A stretch of DNA of 64,000 nt from Gp13-AA77 sp035949375 (GTDB lineage: Bacteria > Acidobacteriota > Terriglobia > UBA7540), in the NCBI GenBank assembly GCA_035949375.1, contig DASZIG010000085.1:1-64000 (forward strand), written 5' to 3'. Below the pieces are notes generated by a model. That model searched no databases, was not told the DNA's origin, and worked only from the letters and a program-made list of their open reading frames with translations. The first letter of the stretch is position 1; each line of letters starts with the position of its first letter. Positions 42,248-50,854 of the stretch are shown piece by piece. The position numbers were made by a program, and so were the translations under genes.

Positions 42248-44527
42248 ATGAGAGATCATGCCTATTCGTCCACATTACGTGTGAGCATCGCAGTGTTGTC
42301 GATTCTTGTGGCAGTAGTGTTCCTGGGCGGGCTCCGGACGCGCCCGGAGCAATCGGAGCACGGCGCGCCGGAAGATCCGTTTTTGCGCGCCGAGTGGTTT
42401 CGCACCCAGCGGGCTTACCCCTTGAACCACATCCCTGCGGGCGCACGACTTCGTTCACTACAGCAACTCAGCCAGAAAATGGACGCCGAAGCTCGAACGA
42501 TCGGGATCGGCGGCCAGATGGCTGGAGTTTCCTGGCAGTTGGCCGGGCCCGAGCCTACAAACACGGGCTACGCTTACCCCACGACCTCAGGGCGGGTGAC
42601 TGCTCTGGCTATTGATCCCTCCGCCTCGAAAATCGTGTACCTGGGCGGGGCCGAGGGAGGTATCTGGAAGACGATGAATGGTGGCGCGACCTGGACGCCT
42701 CTGACCGACAAACAGGCGTCCTTGGCCATCGGATCGATCGCCATTGCCCCGTCCAGTCACGAGACGATTTATGTGGGCACCGGTGAGGAGGACTTTTCGG
42801 GCGACAGCTACTACGGCCTCGGGCTACTCAAATCGACGAACGCCGGAAATAGCTGGACCCTGATGCCAGGTCCATTCGCAAGCGCCAGAATGGACATCGG
42901 GTCGCTCGCCGTGCACCCGACCAATGCCGATGTCGTCCTGGCGGGCACTAATTCAGGAGTCTATCGCACCACGAACGGCGGGAGCAGTTGGATCGAAGTG
43001 CTCTCCGGAACCGCGACCGGCGTCCTTTTCAATCCATCCAACGGCAACACCGCATATGCCGCCGTGGAGGGCAGCGGAGTCTATGTGTCGAGCAACGGGG
43101 GAGCTACCTGGAGCCACGACAACGGCAGCGGCGGCGGAGCGTTGCCGGCGAGCAACGTGGGCCGGATCGCACTCGCGATTGCGCCCTCGAGCTCTTCCAC
43201 CCTCTTCGCCGGAATCGCCAATTCGTCGACCGGCAACCTGCTCGGCCTGTATAAGACCACGAACGGCGGGTCAACATGGACCAAGCAATCCTCGATCGTG
43301 GACTACTGTACGCCCCAGTGTTGGTACGACAACGTGATTGCGGTGGATCCCGTCAATCCCAACGTGGTCTTTGTCGGCGGCTCCGAGGATAACGGAACCC
43401 TTTTCCAGTCGCTCGACGGGGGCTCTTCCTGGACGAACGTGAGCTTCGGATTCAACCTGGTGGAACTCCACGAAGATCATCATGCCCTGGCCTTTTCCGC
43501 CAATGGCGGAATCCTCTTCGTGGGAAACGATGGCGGCGTCTGGAGCACGGTCTCGCCGGCTTCGGCGGCTGTGAACTGGACGAACCTGAACAGCTCTCTG
43601 GCGATCACGCAGTTCTATCCCGGAATTTCGATTGGAGCGAACAACCCCAACCTCGTCTACGCCGGTACCCAGGACAACGGTATTCAGCAGTATACCGGCA
43701 GCATCGCCTGGAATTACTCCTGGTGCGGCGACGCCGGATGGACGGCGCTCGACTTTGTAAACCCTCTCAACGTGTACTCCAGTTGCGTGCAGTACGACAT
43801 CGAAAAGTCCACTCTGGGAGGGTTGCTCGGCACCTGGTATCCTGCAACTTCGGGCATCGACACCAGTGACCGCTCGGCGTTCGTTCCCCCGTTGGTGATG
43901 GACCCTGTGACGGCCGAGACCCTGTACTTCGGCACCTACCGGATCTACCAGACAACCAACGGCGCGAGTTCCTGGCAGACGATCTCGTCGGACCTGACGG
44001 GCGGCTCGGGAGACATCGCGGCCATTGCTGTGGCTCCAACCAATAACAGGGTCATTTACGTCGGGACCAGCGGCGGCCAGGTGCAAATGACCAGCAACGC
44101 GGGTTCGGGCGCCACCTGGACGAAAGTGAACTCAGGGCTGCCGTCCCAATCCATCACGCAAGTGGCAGTGAGTCCGACATCCTCCAGCACCGTCTACGTA
44201 ACGTTTTCGGGATTTCCTTCGGGAAGCGGGCACCACATCTACGAGAGCACGAACAGCGGGGCAAGTTGGACGGATATCAGCAAAGACCTTCCGAACACGC
44301 CTGTGAACGACCTTGTGGTGGATCCCGCCTATTCGGACACTCTGTATGCCGCGACGGACATCGGTGTCTTCTACACCACCAACTCGGGGAACTCCTGGAC
44401 TACGCTGCTGAACGGTCTGCCCAACGTAGTGGTCCTGGGCTTGAGGATCTATCGACCGACCCGAACCCTGTGGGCCGCCACTCACGGGCGCAGCATGTGG
44501 ACGATCAGCGTCTCATCGATACAGTGA
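42248..44527 (+). CDS. exported BNR/VPS10-like beta-propeller protein
   Basis: 759 residues with an N-terminal hydrophobic segment (SIAVLSILVAVVFLGGL), then many BNR/Asp-box repeats of the type S/T-x-NGG-x-S/T-W: TMNGGATWTPL, TTNGGSSWIEV, SSNGGATWSHD, TTNGGSTWTKQ, SLDGGSSWTNV, TNSGASWTDI, TNSGNSWTTL. The repeats form a sortilin/VPS10-type propeller used in sialidase-like and adhesion proteins; no sialidase catalytic set is evident. ATG follows a weak purine stretch (GGAGTCAT). Bounded by a strong hairpin 42 bp after the stop. Confidence 0.82.
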   Translation: MRDHAYSSTLRVSIAVLSILVAVVFLGGLRTRPEQSEHGAPEDPFLRAEWFRTQRAYPLNHIPAGARLRSLQQLSQKMDAEARTIGIGGQMAGVSWQLAGPEPTNTGYAYPTTSGRVTALAIDPSASKIVYLGGAEGGIWKTMNGGATWTPLTDKQASLAIGSIAIAPSSHETIYVGTGEEDFSGDSYYGLGLLKSTNAGNSWTLMPGPFASARMDIGSLAVHPTNADVVLAGTNSGVYRTTNGGSSWIEVLSGTATGVLFNPSNGNTAYAAVEGSGVYVSSNGGATWSHDNGSGGGALPASNVGRIALAIAPSSSSTLFAGIANSSTGNLLGLYKTTNGGSTWTKQSSIVDYCTPQCWYDNVIAVDPVNPNVVFVGGSEDNGTLFQSLDGGSSWTNVSFGFNLVELHEDHHALAFSANGGILFVGNDGGVWSTVSPASAAVNWTNLNSSLAITQFYPGISIGANNPNLVYAGTQDNGIQQYTGSIAWNYSWCGDAGWTALDFVNPLNVYSSCVQYDIEKSTLGGLLGTWYPATSGIDTSDRSAFVPPLVMDPVTAETLYFGTYRIYQTTNGASSWQTISSDLTGGSGDIAAIAVAPTNNRVIYVGTSGGQVQMTSNAGSGATWTKVNSGLPSQSITQVAVSPTSSSTVYVTFSGFPSGSGHHIYESTNSGASWTDISKDLPNTPVNDLVVDPAYSDTLYAATDIGVFYTTNSGNSWTTLLNGLPNVVVLGLRIYRPTRTLWAATHGRSMWTISVSSIQ

Positions 44528-44568
44528 GGCCACGCTGATACGGTGAGACTTCTCTGCCGCTACCAAAG

Positions 44569-44596
44569 ACGGGGCGACCCTGTGAGGGCGCCCCGT
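44569..44596. terminator. bidirectional hairpin terminator
   Basis: ACGGGGCG (44569-44576) pairs perfectly with CGCCCCGT (44589-44596), extended by CCC/GGG inside, between the convergent BNR gene and PEP-CTERM gene. No clear T-run. Confidence 0.6.
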
Positions 44597-44638
44597 GCTC
44601 TGGTCGAGTAATGTACGCAGTGCGGTGAAGCCCGCCGT

Positions 44639-45334
44639 TCAGCGCTTGGCTCTGCGCCTCATGTAGAAGGTGAGTCCGCACAGCCCCGATCCGAGGAGAA
44701 ACAGCGCGCTCGGTTCAGGTGTGGGAGGACCGCCGCCGCCAGGACTCAGGACGAGGTCGCCGCTGCCGACGAGGCCGTTGAGTCCGCCCATGCACCCGTC
44801 ATAGAAGCCGCCGCTGCACACCAGCACACCATCCAGGCTCCCGGTGACGTTGTCGGAGGTGAACCCAAAGAAGGCTGCAAGCAGAGGATTGACGGTACCG
44901 CTGACATCGATCGCATCGAAGTTCAAATCGCCATTGCCGGTGTAGGCCGCCTCTCCTTGCAGAAACTGCCCTACAAAGAGAGTCACAGCCGAGCAACCGC
45001 TGCCTTGCCCGGGCAGGCAGCCGGTGACAGTGATGCTGTCGGCAGCGCTCGGCCCAAACGTATAGGGACTGCTGATGGTGCCGGCGCCGCCCGTACCCGG
45101 TCCGGAGGTGAAGGAAATGACTGCGTCCGTTAGCGGCGAGTGAGTGCCTCCCACCGAGCCCAGAGCTATGTTATTGGCGGTGGCAGAGAGGGTGGTGGTT
45201 CCGCCGCCCCACGTCCACGTTGAAGCGGAGTCTTGCCCGGTATAGCTGAAGTCGATAGAGCCGGCGAAAGCCGACCCAGCGAGAAACAGCAGAGCCACCG
45301 TCGCAATGAGGGGAGCTGACTTCTTCGCGTACAT
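44639..45334 (-). CDS. PEP-CTERM sorting-domain protein
   Basis: 231 residues: signal peptide (APLIATVALLFLAGSAFAG), a beta-rich Gly/Ser/Thr-rich body, and the classic tripartite C-terminus PEPSALFLLGSGLCGLTFYMRRRAKR. This marks it for exosortase processing at the envelope. The exosortase is not in the window. Start ATG 45334 is chosen; an ATG ten codons earlier is possible. Upstream is a PQQ/cytochrome gene in the same direction, 277 bp away; its target partner is unknown. Confidence 0.85.
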   Translation of the reverse strand: MYAKKSAPLIATVALLFLAGSAFAGSIDFSYTGQDSASTWTWGGGTTTLSATANNIALGSVGGTHSPLTDAVISFTSGPGTGGAGTISSPYTFGPSAADSITVTGCLPGQGSGCSAVTLFVGQFLQGEAAYTGNGDLNFDAIDVSGTVNPLLAAFFGFTSDNVTGSLDGVLVCSGGFYDGCMGGLNGLVGSGDLVLSPGGGGPPTPEPSALFLLGSGLCGLTFYMRRRAKR

Positions 45335-45610
45335 CGCCTTTTCGTTCCTTTCGTGCGAGTTCACTCGCCACAGGCCGCGACGGTTTGAGGCCGCCCACCC
45401 CCAGCGTCATCTGTGCTGCCCCGCTGTCGAGAGCGGGACAGTTCAATCTAGAAGACTGCCGTTTTCCAGACAATCAGGTCGGTTACGTAAGGGATATGGG
45501 AAATCACCTTAGAGGCTAAGTTGCCGCTCTGCAATAACTTGAGAGTACACATCCGGCTCGCTGCAGATGGAGTCAGGGCCCTGCAATTGGCCAGCAATTA
45601 TGGAAAAGCA

Positions 45611-47527
45611 TCAGTGGCCGGGAACGGCAAAGGCTAGGAGCACATTGCCGTCGAGTTGGTTGGTGTAACCGGCGTGCGCATATACAATCCCACTCACGAC
45701 GGCCGGACCCCCGTTGTTGAAGGAACCGCCATGAGCCTGGATTCCGTTGACGGTGTCAAAGCTCCGGGTGGCGTCAAAGTCCCAGATCACGGCGCCGTCT
45801 CGGACGTCGTAAGCGCGCAAATGCCCGTCGAGTGAGCCTGCGAACACCACGCCCGGTATAACCGTAGGCGGAGCCATCTGGGCCGCGCTGCACCCGGGCT
45901 GGCCTATGCAGCCAGGCTTGGGCGGCCGGACGTTCCAGGCACGCAGGCCGCTCAGCAGGTCCAGAGCTACCAGTCCGCCACCCGCCTCGGCGTTCGTGTC
46001 CGTCCAGTCCGACAACGGAAAGTACCCGTAGCGCCCGCCGACTGCTCCTCCCCACTCGATACCTCCCAAAGGCCCTCCGTGCGCCACCCGCCTTGTCCAA
46101 ATCAGGGCGCCGGTGCGCGGGTCGAGAGCGTAGACGACCCCGGATTTCTGCGCAGCCACCAGAAAGTCCCGCCCGGCGACCGACTGCAGAATCGGCGGAG
46201 CGCCGAAGTCATAGTCGTCGCCCGGCTTGCTCGGGCAATTCGCCTTGGTGTCCGCAACACAGGCGATGTTCCACAGATCATTTCCCGTGAATTGTCGCGA
46301 CCATAGCATTCTGCCCGAATCCATCCGGAAGGCGATCACGGCATCGGAGCTTCCGGTGGGCGGGTCGGAATAGTTGTTACCCGTGGTCACGTAGATGACG
46401 CGGCGCCGGCTGTCGATAGTAGGTGTGGACCAGATGGGCGCGCCGGAAGGGCCCCACATCTGGGTTCCGGTGGCGTTCTTGCGCGTTGGCTGGGCCTGGC
46501 TAAGAATGGTGTAGGCCTGCCAAAGCCGCTCCCCGGAGTTCGCGTCGAGCGCCACCAGGCTTCCGCGAAAAGTACAACACTGGTACTTGGGGTCTTCGGC
46601 GGCGCCCTCCTCCCCGGAGGATATGGGGACGTAGAGGCGGTCGCCGAACAGCACCGGCGAGCCGGTGATGCGCGCGGCGGGATGGGATTCAGGCCGCACC
46701 TTCCAGGCCAGTGCGCCGTTTGAAGTCGCAATCGCATAGACATTCCCGTCGGTGTCGCCGAAGAAGGCCAGGCGTCCATCGTTCGAGATGGAGATTGCGG
46801 TCTTCACCGTATCGGAGGCCTGATAGGTCCACTCGATGCAACCCGTGACCGCGTCGATCGAGTAGACCGTGCCGTCTTCACTGCCCGTGTAGAGCTTGCC
46901 CGCAAAAACCGTCAGCTGACCGTAAGTGGCTGACGCGCCCGGGAATCCAAAAGCCCATTTGAGTCTCAGTTTCGGAACATCGCTGCGATCAAGTCCGGCG
47001 CTTGCGGCAGGTTCGAACCGCGTATTCTCCGGCTCAACTCCCCATCCCCTCCAGGCGGGGCTGTCGAGCGGCGGATCCAGATTCTCGCGGCAGAACCCTT
47101 TGGACATTGCTGAAGTCCTCGGGTTGCCAAGATAGTCGGCGACGGCAACGCGTTCGGCCCGGGTCAATTTCGCGCCCTGTAGTTTCATCTCGCCACTCTG
47201 AAGGGCTGTCAAAATCGATTTCGACGACATGTCGCGCAGCGATTCGAGCAACGGCGCACGGGCCTGACTGTTAGCGACATGGCAACTGGCGCAACGCTCC
47301 CGGAATACGGCGGCGCCGTCGGGAGCTTGGGTGGTCTGTCTCCGTCGACAACCCGCCAGGCTCAAACACATCAATAAGCCGGTAAGAATTACCCCCACAG
47401 TATTAAAGATTGGGCCCGTGCCACCGTAAAGGAATCGCGGCCGCAATTCGACCTGAATCAAACCGAGATGCATTCCTGAGCGTGTACGCACTGACGCGGG
47501 CCCTCCTGAGAGCCGGCCTCTCGCCAT
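45611..47527 (-). CDS. cytochrome c-PQQ beta-propeller lipoprotein (PVA-dehydrogenase-like)
   Basis: 638 residues. Hydrophobic segment with lipobox LSLAGC, then a cytochrome c domain with heme motif CASCH (VFRERCASCHVANS). A PQQ-type eight-blade propeller follows (YTGSEDGTVYSIDAVTGCIEW, GTVYSID, GDTDGNVYAIATSNGALAW, VVALDANSGERLW, GVVYALDPRTGALIW, GLVALDLLSGLRAW, SLDGHLRAYDVRDGAVIWDF). The N-terminal cytochrome/C-terminal PQQ layout matches polyvinyl-alcohol dehydrogenase-type quinoproteins; substrate unproven. Start ATG 47527 or 47473. Confidence 0.82.
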   Translation of the reverse strand: MARGRLSGGPASVRTRSGMHLGLIQVELRPRFLYGGTGPIFNTVGVILTGLLMCLSLAGCRRRQTTQAPDGAAVFRERCASCHVANSQARAPLLESLRDMSSKSILTALQSGEMKLQGAKLTRAERVAVADYLGNPRTSAMSKGFCRENLDPPLDSPAWRGWGVEPENTRFEPAASAGLDRSDVPKLRLKWAFGFPGASATYGQLTVFAGKLYTGSEDGTVYSIDAVTGCIEWTYQASDTVKTAISISNDGRLAFFGDTDGNVYAIATSNGALAWKVRPESHPAARITGSPVLFGDRLYVPISSGEEGAAEDPKYQCCTFRGSLVALDANSGERLWQAYTILSQAQPTRKNATGTQMWGPSGAPIWSTPTIDSRRRVIYVTTGNNYSDPPTGSSDAVIAFRMDSGRMLWSRQFTGNDLWNIACVADTKANCPSKPGDDYDFGAPPILQSVAGRDFLVAAQKSGVVYALDPRTGALIWTRRVAHGGPLGGIEWGGAVGGRYGYFPLSDWTDTNAEAGGGLVALDLLSGLRAWNVRPPKPGCIGQPGCSAAQMAPPTVIPGVVFAGSLDGHLRAYDVRDGAVIWDFDATRSFDTVNGIQAHGGSFNNGGPAVVSGIVYAHAGYTNQLDGNVLLAFAVPGH

Positions 47528-48025
47528 GAAGACACAGCAAGTAAGTAGCCACTCTGATCGCTGTTTTGGCTTGGTTCTCCTGAAGATAGACTCTCGTCGG
47601 TAGGGCTCGGTGCGAAATTGGAGAGGATCGAAATCGCAATCAGGAACGATGCTTGGCTATCTAAAGCCTGGAGGGCCGACGGATGACTCGGGGCCCGGCT
47701 TGCGTCGTCCGGGGGGAAGACGTCGCTCGCCGGAAAACCCCAAGTCACTCCATTCAAGGGGCGAAGTCTGCAGCCCCAAGGCAATCTTAAGGCGGCCTCG
47801 CTGGCTGGTCTATCAGGTCAAATACTCAGAAGCGCAGAAGTTCAACCTGATGCCGGGGGCAATCCGCACTCAGGTCCTTCTAACCGATTCTTCGGCATTC
47901 AACCCGATGGACGGTGACGCTCCAGGGGTTCTAACTATTGGTTGGGACCATGGGGCGGGCAATATCTGGTTTAACGCCACTCACGACAAAGATTTGTGGA
48001 GACGAACGACCCAAAAAGAGGCCAT
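47528..48025. other. divergent intergenic region
   Basis: 498 bp between the PQQ gene (leftward) and the small zinc-finger gene (rightward), the expected site of both promoters. An open frame 47610-48035 has no ribosome-binding site or recognisable domain. Confidence 0.4.
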
Positions 48026-48271
48026 ATGCACATGAAGAGGCAAACCCAGGAGAACGCACATTACGTTTGTGGCGGATGCGGCCGGCTGTTCCAGACCGTC
48101 CTGAAGCTCTATGGGCATGAGAAGAGCTGCAGGGGGCGCAAATCAATCGGATCGCTCACAGCTGATCCTCTCAGCCAGGCGCTGTCGGGGCAGGCGCCCG
48201 ACGCGGACACTCGAGAGCGTTCGCGGGCTCTCACGCCTCCACCATACAATTCCGAATGGCGAACCGCGTAA
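48026..48271 (+). CDS. small C2HC classical zinc-finger protein
   Basis: 81 residues. Residues 15-35 (CGGCGRLFQTVL then KLYGHEKSC) have exactly the spacing C-x2-C-x3-F-x5-L-x2-H-x3-C of a eukaryotic-type TFIIIA zinc finger, with the two hydrophobic core positions F22 and L28 kept and the last ligand Cys35. ATG 48026 with AAGAGG upstream. Beyond the finger the tail is basic, then Ser/Pro/Asp rich, and looks disordered. It overlaps the response-regulator gene by 41 bp at the 3' end, convergent. DNA or protein binding is plausible, not shown. Confidence 0.55.
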   Translation: MHMKRQTQENAHYVCGGCGRLFQTVLKLYGHEKSCRGRKSIGSLTADPLSQALSGQAPDADTRERSRALTPPPYNSEWRTA

Positions 48272-48872
48272 GGTCCGGAAGCGAGTGCACGCCGATCTTC
48301 CGCATGATGTTCGAGCGGTGCGTCTCAGCCGTCTTCACGGAGATATTCAGGCGGACGGCGACATCCTTGTTGCTCTTTCCCTCCGCGAGCATCTGAACGA
48401 TCTCCCGCTCGCGTGCCGTCAGACGCGCGAGACTTCCGGGTCGTCCGTTCTGTTCGCTGGCACAGCAATCGGTTTCCGCCGTCTTAGGCGCAAAGAAAAG
48501 CTTGTGCCGCCGGACGGACTCCACAGCCGCGATCAGGTCGCGTCCCGCGTCTGATTTGACCAGGTAACCGCACGCCCCACAAGCTTCGGCTTCACGCACG
48601 ACCTGATCCGAGTGGTGTGCGGTCAGAATCAACACTTTCGTCATCGGTAGGGCCTCACGGATGCGGCGCGCAGCCTCGAAGCCGTTCAGATGAGGCATGG
48701 TGACGTCCAAGACGGCAATCTCAGGTTTCGACTCGAGGGCGCGTGCGACGGCCTCGCTGCCCTCCGCGGCTTCAGCAACCACGGCCCATCCGTCGTGAGA
48801 CTCCAGCAGATCGCGTAGGCCTCGGCGCACGATCTCGTGATCGTCAGCCACAAGGATACGAATGTCGTCCAT
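48231..48872 (-). CDS. NarL/FixJ-type response regulator
   Basis: 213 residues. Receiver domain (4-120) with D10/D11, phospho-acceptor D56 in VLDVTMP, T84 and K106; then LuxR-type helix-turn-helix (about 145-210; LTAREREIVQMLAEGKSNKDVAVRLNISVKTAETHRSNIMRKI). Phosphorylation should switch promoter binding. ATG 48872. Diverges 400 bp from the second regulator at 49275; no complete sensor kinase is nearby, only a remnant at 54965-55405. Confidence 0.93.
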   Translation of the reverse strand: MDDIRILVADDHEIVRRGLRDLLESHDGWAVVAEAAEGSEAVARALESKPEIAVLDVTMPHLNGFEAARRIREALPMTKVLILTAHHSDQVVREAEACGACGYLVKSDAGRDLIAAVESVRRHKLFFAPKTAETDCCASEQNGRPGSLARLTAREREIVQMLAEGKSNKDVAVRLNISVKTAETHRSNIMRKIGVHSLPDLTRFAIRNCMVEA

Positions 48873-49274
48873 TTTGACCTCGAAGTTCCGTGATCGCAGG
48901 GCCCCGCGCAAGGCGCTACTGCGTCCTCATCAGGCTTGTCTATCTTTGACCGCGAGTCGCAACCGCAAGAGACTTGCCAAATGTCCTAATGGCGCGCTCC
49001 GAGCTGAACGGACCCAGTTCACGCCCGTTTAGACGTTGCCGTAGGTACAGTTACTGGCCCCTCCCGATTTGGGCCGGTCGGGAACGTCACGCTTTCGGGG
49101 CTACGATTGCCTTCGATGAGTGTGCAAAATTTACCCGGCGACCTTCCCGGGCCTACCCTCTGCGGTAGGGTCTGAGATTTCCAACGCCCGATGCGCAAAG
49201 ACCTTAGTTTCCGGGACGGAAATGGCGCGCTGCTTGCTGCATCGCTTCGCCGGCTACACGGGAGTCACGGAGAG
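48873..49274. other. divergent promoter region of the two response regulators
   Basis: 402 bp between two divergent LuxR-type regulator genes. It includes a hairpin CCTACC-CTCTGC-GGTAGG (49152-49169) and likely holds cross-regulated promoters. No gene seen. Confidence 0.4.
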
Positions 49275-49967
49275 ATGCTAATGACCGAGAATGTGACAGC
49301 GAGCGGCCACGAAAAAATCGCAAAATCGCTGCGTATTGTATTCGCCGACGACCACTTCATCATTCGCCAGGGCTTGAGGGCCTTGCTGGAAGAGGAGCCT
49401 GACTGCGAGATCGTTGCCGAGGCCTCTACCGGACGCGAAATCGTGGAGAAGGCGCTTGCCCTGGAACCGGACGTCGCGATTCTCGACGTGGGTATGCCAG
49501 GGCTTAACGGACTGGAAGCTACGCGGCGCATTCGTCAGGGGACCCCCAAGACGCAGGTGGTTGTGCTTACCATGCACGATTCGGACGAACTCATCCGTGA
49601 ACTCTTGCGGGCGGGAGCCCTGGGTTATGTGCTCAAGACCGACGCCGCGCGCGATCTCGTGCTGGCCGTGCGCCTGGTCGCCCAGGGCCGTCCATTCTTC
49701 ACACCGTCTGTGGCGAAAATGGTTCTGCGGGGCTACCTGGAGTCTCCGGGACGAACGGGCGGAGAATCCACTTCGCTGACTCCGAGAGAGCGCGAGGTCG
49801 TGCAGTTGCTCGCTGAAGGGCGATCGAATAAAGAAGTCGCCAATGTTCTGGGGATCAGTGTGAAAACTGCCGAGACCCATCGTGCGCATATCATGCGGGC
49901 GCTCGACTTGGCCTCGATCTGCGACCTGGTCCATTACGCCGTGCGCCAGAACATCATCGAAGCTTGA
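49275..49967 (+). CDS. NarL/FixJ-type response regulator
   Basis: 230 residues. Receiver domain with FADDH, phospho-acceptor D71 in ILDVGMP and switch Thr/Lys (VVLTMHDSD, YVLKTDAA); LuxR-type domain LTPREREVVQLLAEGRSNKEVANVLGISVKTAETHRAHIMRALDL. Roughly half identical in motif blocks to the regulator at 48231, so the pair likely arose by duplication. ATG 49275 with GGAGAG directly upstream; two ATGs six bases apart. Confidence 0.93.
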   Translation: MLMTENVTASGHEKIAKSLRIVFADDHFIIRQGLRALLEEEPDCEIVAEASTGREIVEKALALEPDVAILDVGMPGLNGLEATRRIRQGTPKTQVVVLTMHDSDELIRELLRAGALGYVLKTDAARDLVLAVRLVAQGRPFFTPSVAKMVLRGYLESPGRTGGESTSLTPREREVVQLLAEGRSNKEVANVLGISVKTAETHRAHIMRALDLASICDLVHYAVRQNIIEA

Positions 49968-50220
49968 CGATTCCTTGACGGGTCGCATGCATAGTTCATC
50001 CACCCGTGTGATAACACCCTCGCTGCGGCAAGGGCCTCAGCCAGCGAATTTGCTTTTCGTCTGCCCTGCCAGAATGCGGGTAAATGTTGCCCGAGCAGCC
50101 GTTCTGAGCGGCATCGCTGCGCGTGCCAGTTTAACATCTCCTGTGTCTGCAACCGCTTACTTTGTAGCCGCTGTTTGGCAGTGTGACTGCCTAGAGCTGG
50201 GATCGGGAAGGATGTGACCT

Positions 50221-50628
50221 TTGCCGGAACGCGCCACTGCGCGACTCATCGAGCCTCGATCGGGATTGGACATACGCAGCATTCTCGGCGACGCTGTCTG
50301 CGCCCTGTCCGAGGATGAGCGGGCGGTTCTCGTCCGGTACAAGTATGGCAAGTATGATTTGAGCCAGATCGCGCGTGCGCTCAAGGTGTCAGAGACCTTC
50401 GCCATGCGTAGACTCTTCTCAGCCTACGAAAAGCTCGTGACTGGGCTCGCGCCCTTGATGTCAGAAACTCCTTCCTCCGCGGAGCCTGGCCTGCAGGCCT
50501 GGGCTGAGGCTGCCGCAGACCCCGTCATCAAACTCAACCGCAGCGGAACGGTAAGACAGGAGGCCGAAGATGGAATCGCCGGCAGCTCAGGGGCACATCG
50601 AAGCGATGGAGCCGTTCGTGTTCGTTGA
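50221..50628 (+). CDS. sigma-region-4-like small protein
   Basis: 135 residues from TTG with GGAAGG 10-14 bases upstream. The central block (residues about 25-75; CALSEDERAVLVRYKYGKYDLSQIARALKVSETFAMRRLFSAYEKL) has the spacing of a sigma-70 region 4 helix-turn-helix. No region 2 is present, so it is not a complete sigma factor; it may be an accessory or orphan domain. The C-terminal 40 residues look unstructured. It overlaps the next small ORF by 59 bp in another frame. Function not assigned. Confidence 0.5.
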   Translation: MPERATARLIEPRSGLDIRSILGDAVCALSEDERAVLVRYKYGKYDLSQIARALKVSETFAMRRLFSAYEKLVTGLAPLMSETPSSAEPGLQAWAEAAADPVIKLNRSGTVRQEAEDGIAGSSGAHRSDGAVRVR

Positions 50629-50716
50629 CTTGCACGACCCGAATGCGTGGGTCGAGGTGGAGAACGTTTTGCCCGATGGGTCGGAGGCCTCAGCGCCTGC
50701 GCTCCAACAGCACTGA
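50570..50716 (+). CDS. 48-residue protein, unknown function
   Basis: Short ORF with an excellent AGGAGG ribosome-binding site seven bases before ATG 50570, ending TGA at 50714-50716. Predicted product is acidic (MEPFVFVDLHDPNAWVEVEN in the middle), no motif I recognise. It starts within the tail of the preceding sigma-4-like ORF. The strength of the site is the main evidence. Confidence 0.5.
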   Translation: MESPAAQGHIEAMEPFVFVDLHDPNAWVEVENVLPDGSEASAPALQQH

Positions 50717-50854
50717 CGCTCGACCCGGCACGGGGTTCGACCGCGAAGCTCCGCAGCCGGCCGCGCAGCACGAATCTGACGTTCTAGTGCGTGCTTCAGA
50801 GCCCAGCTTGTCCTGCCGTCCCGCACCTCGTCGAAGTCACAGGAATGCCGAACG

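Noticed and set aside
47610..48035. 141-residue ORF between the PQQ and zinc-finger genes
   Set aside because: No ribosome-binding site or domain; it overlaps the zinc-finger start in another frame.
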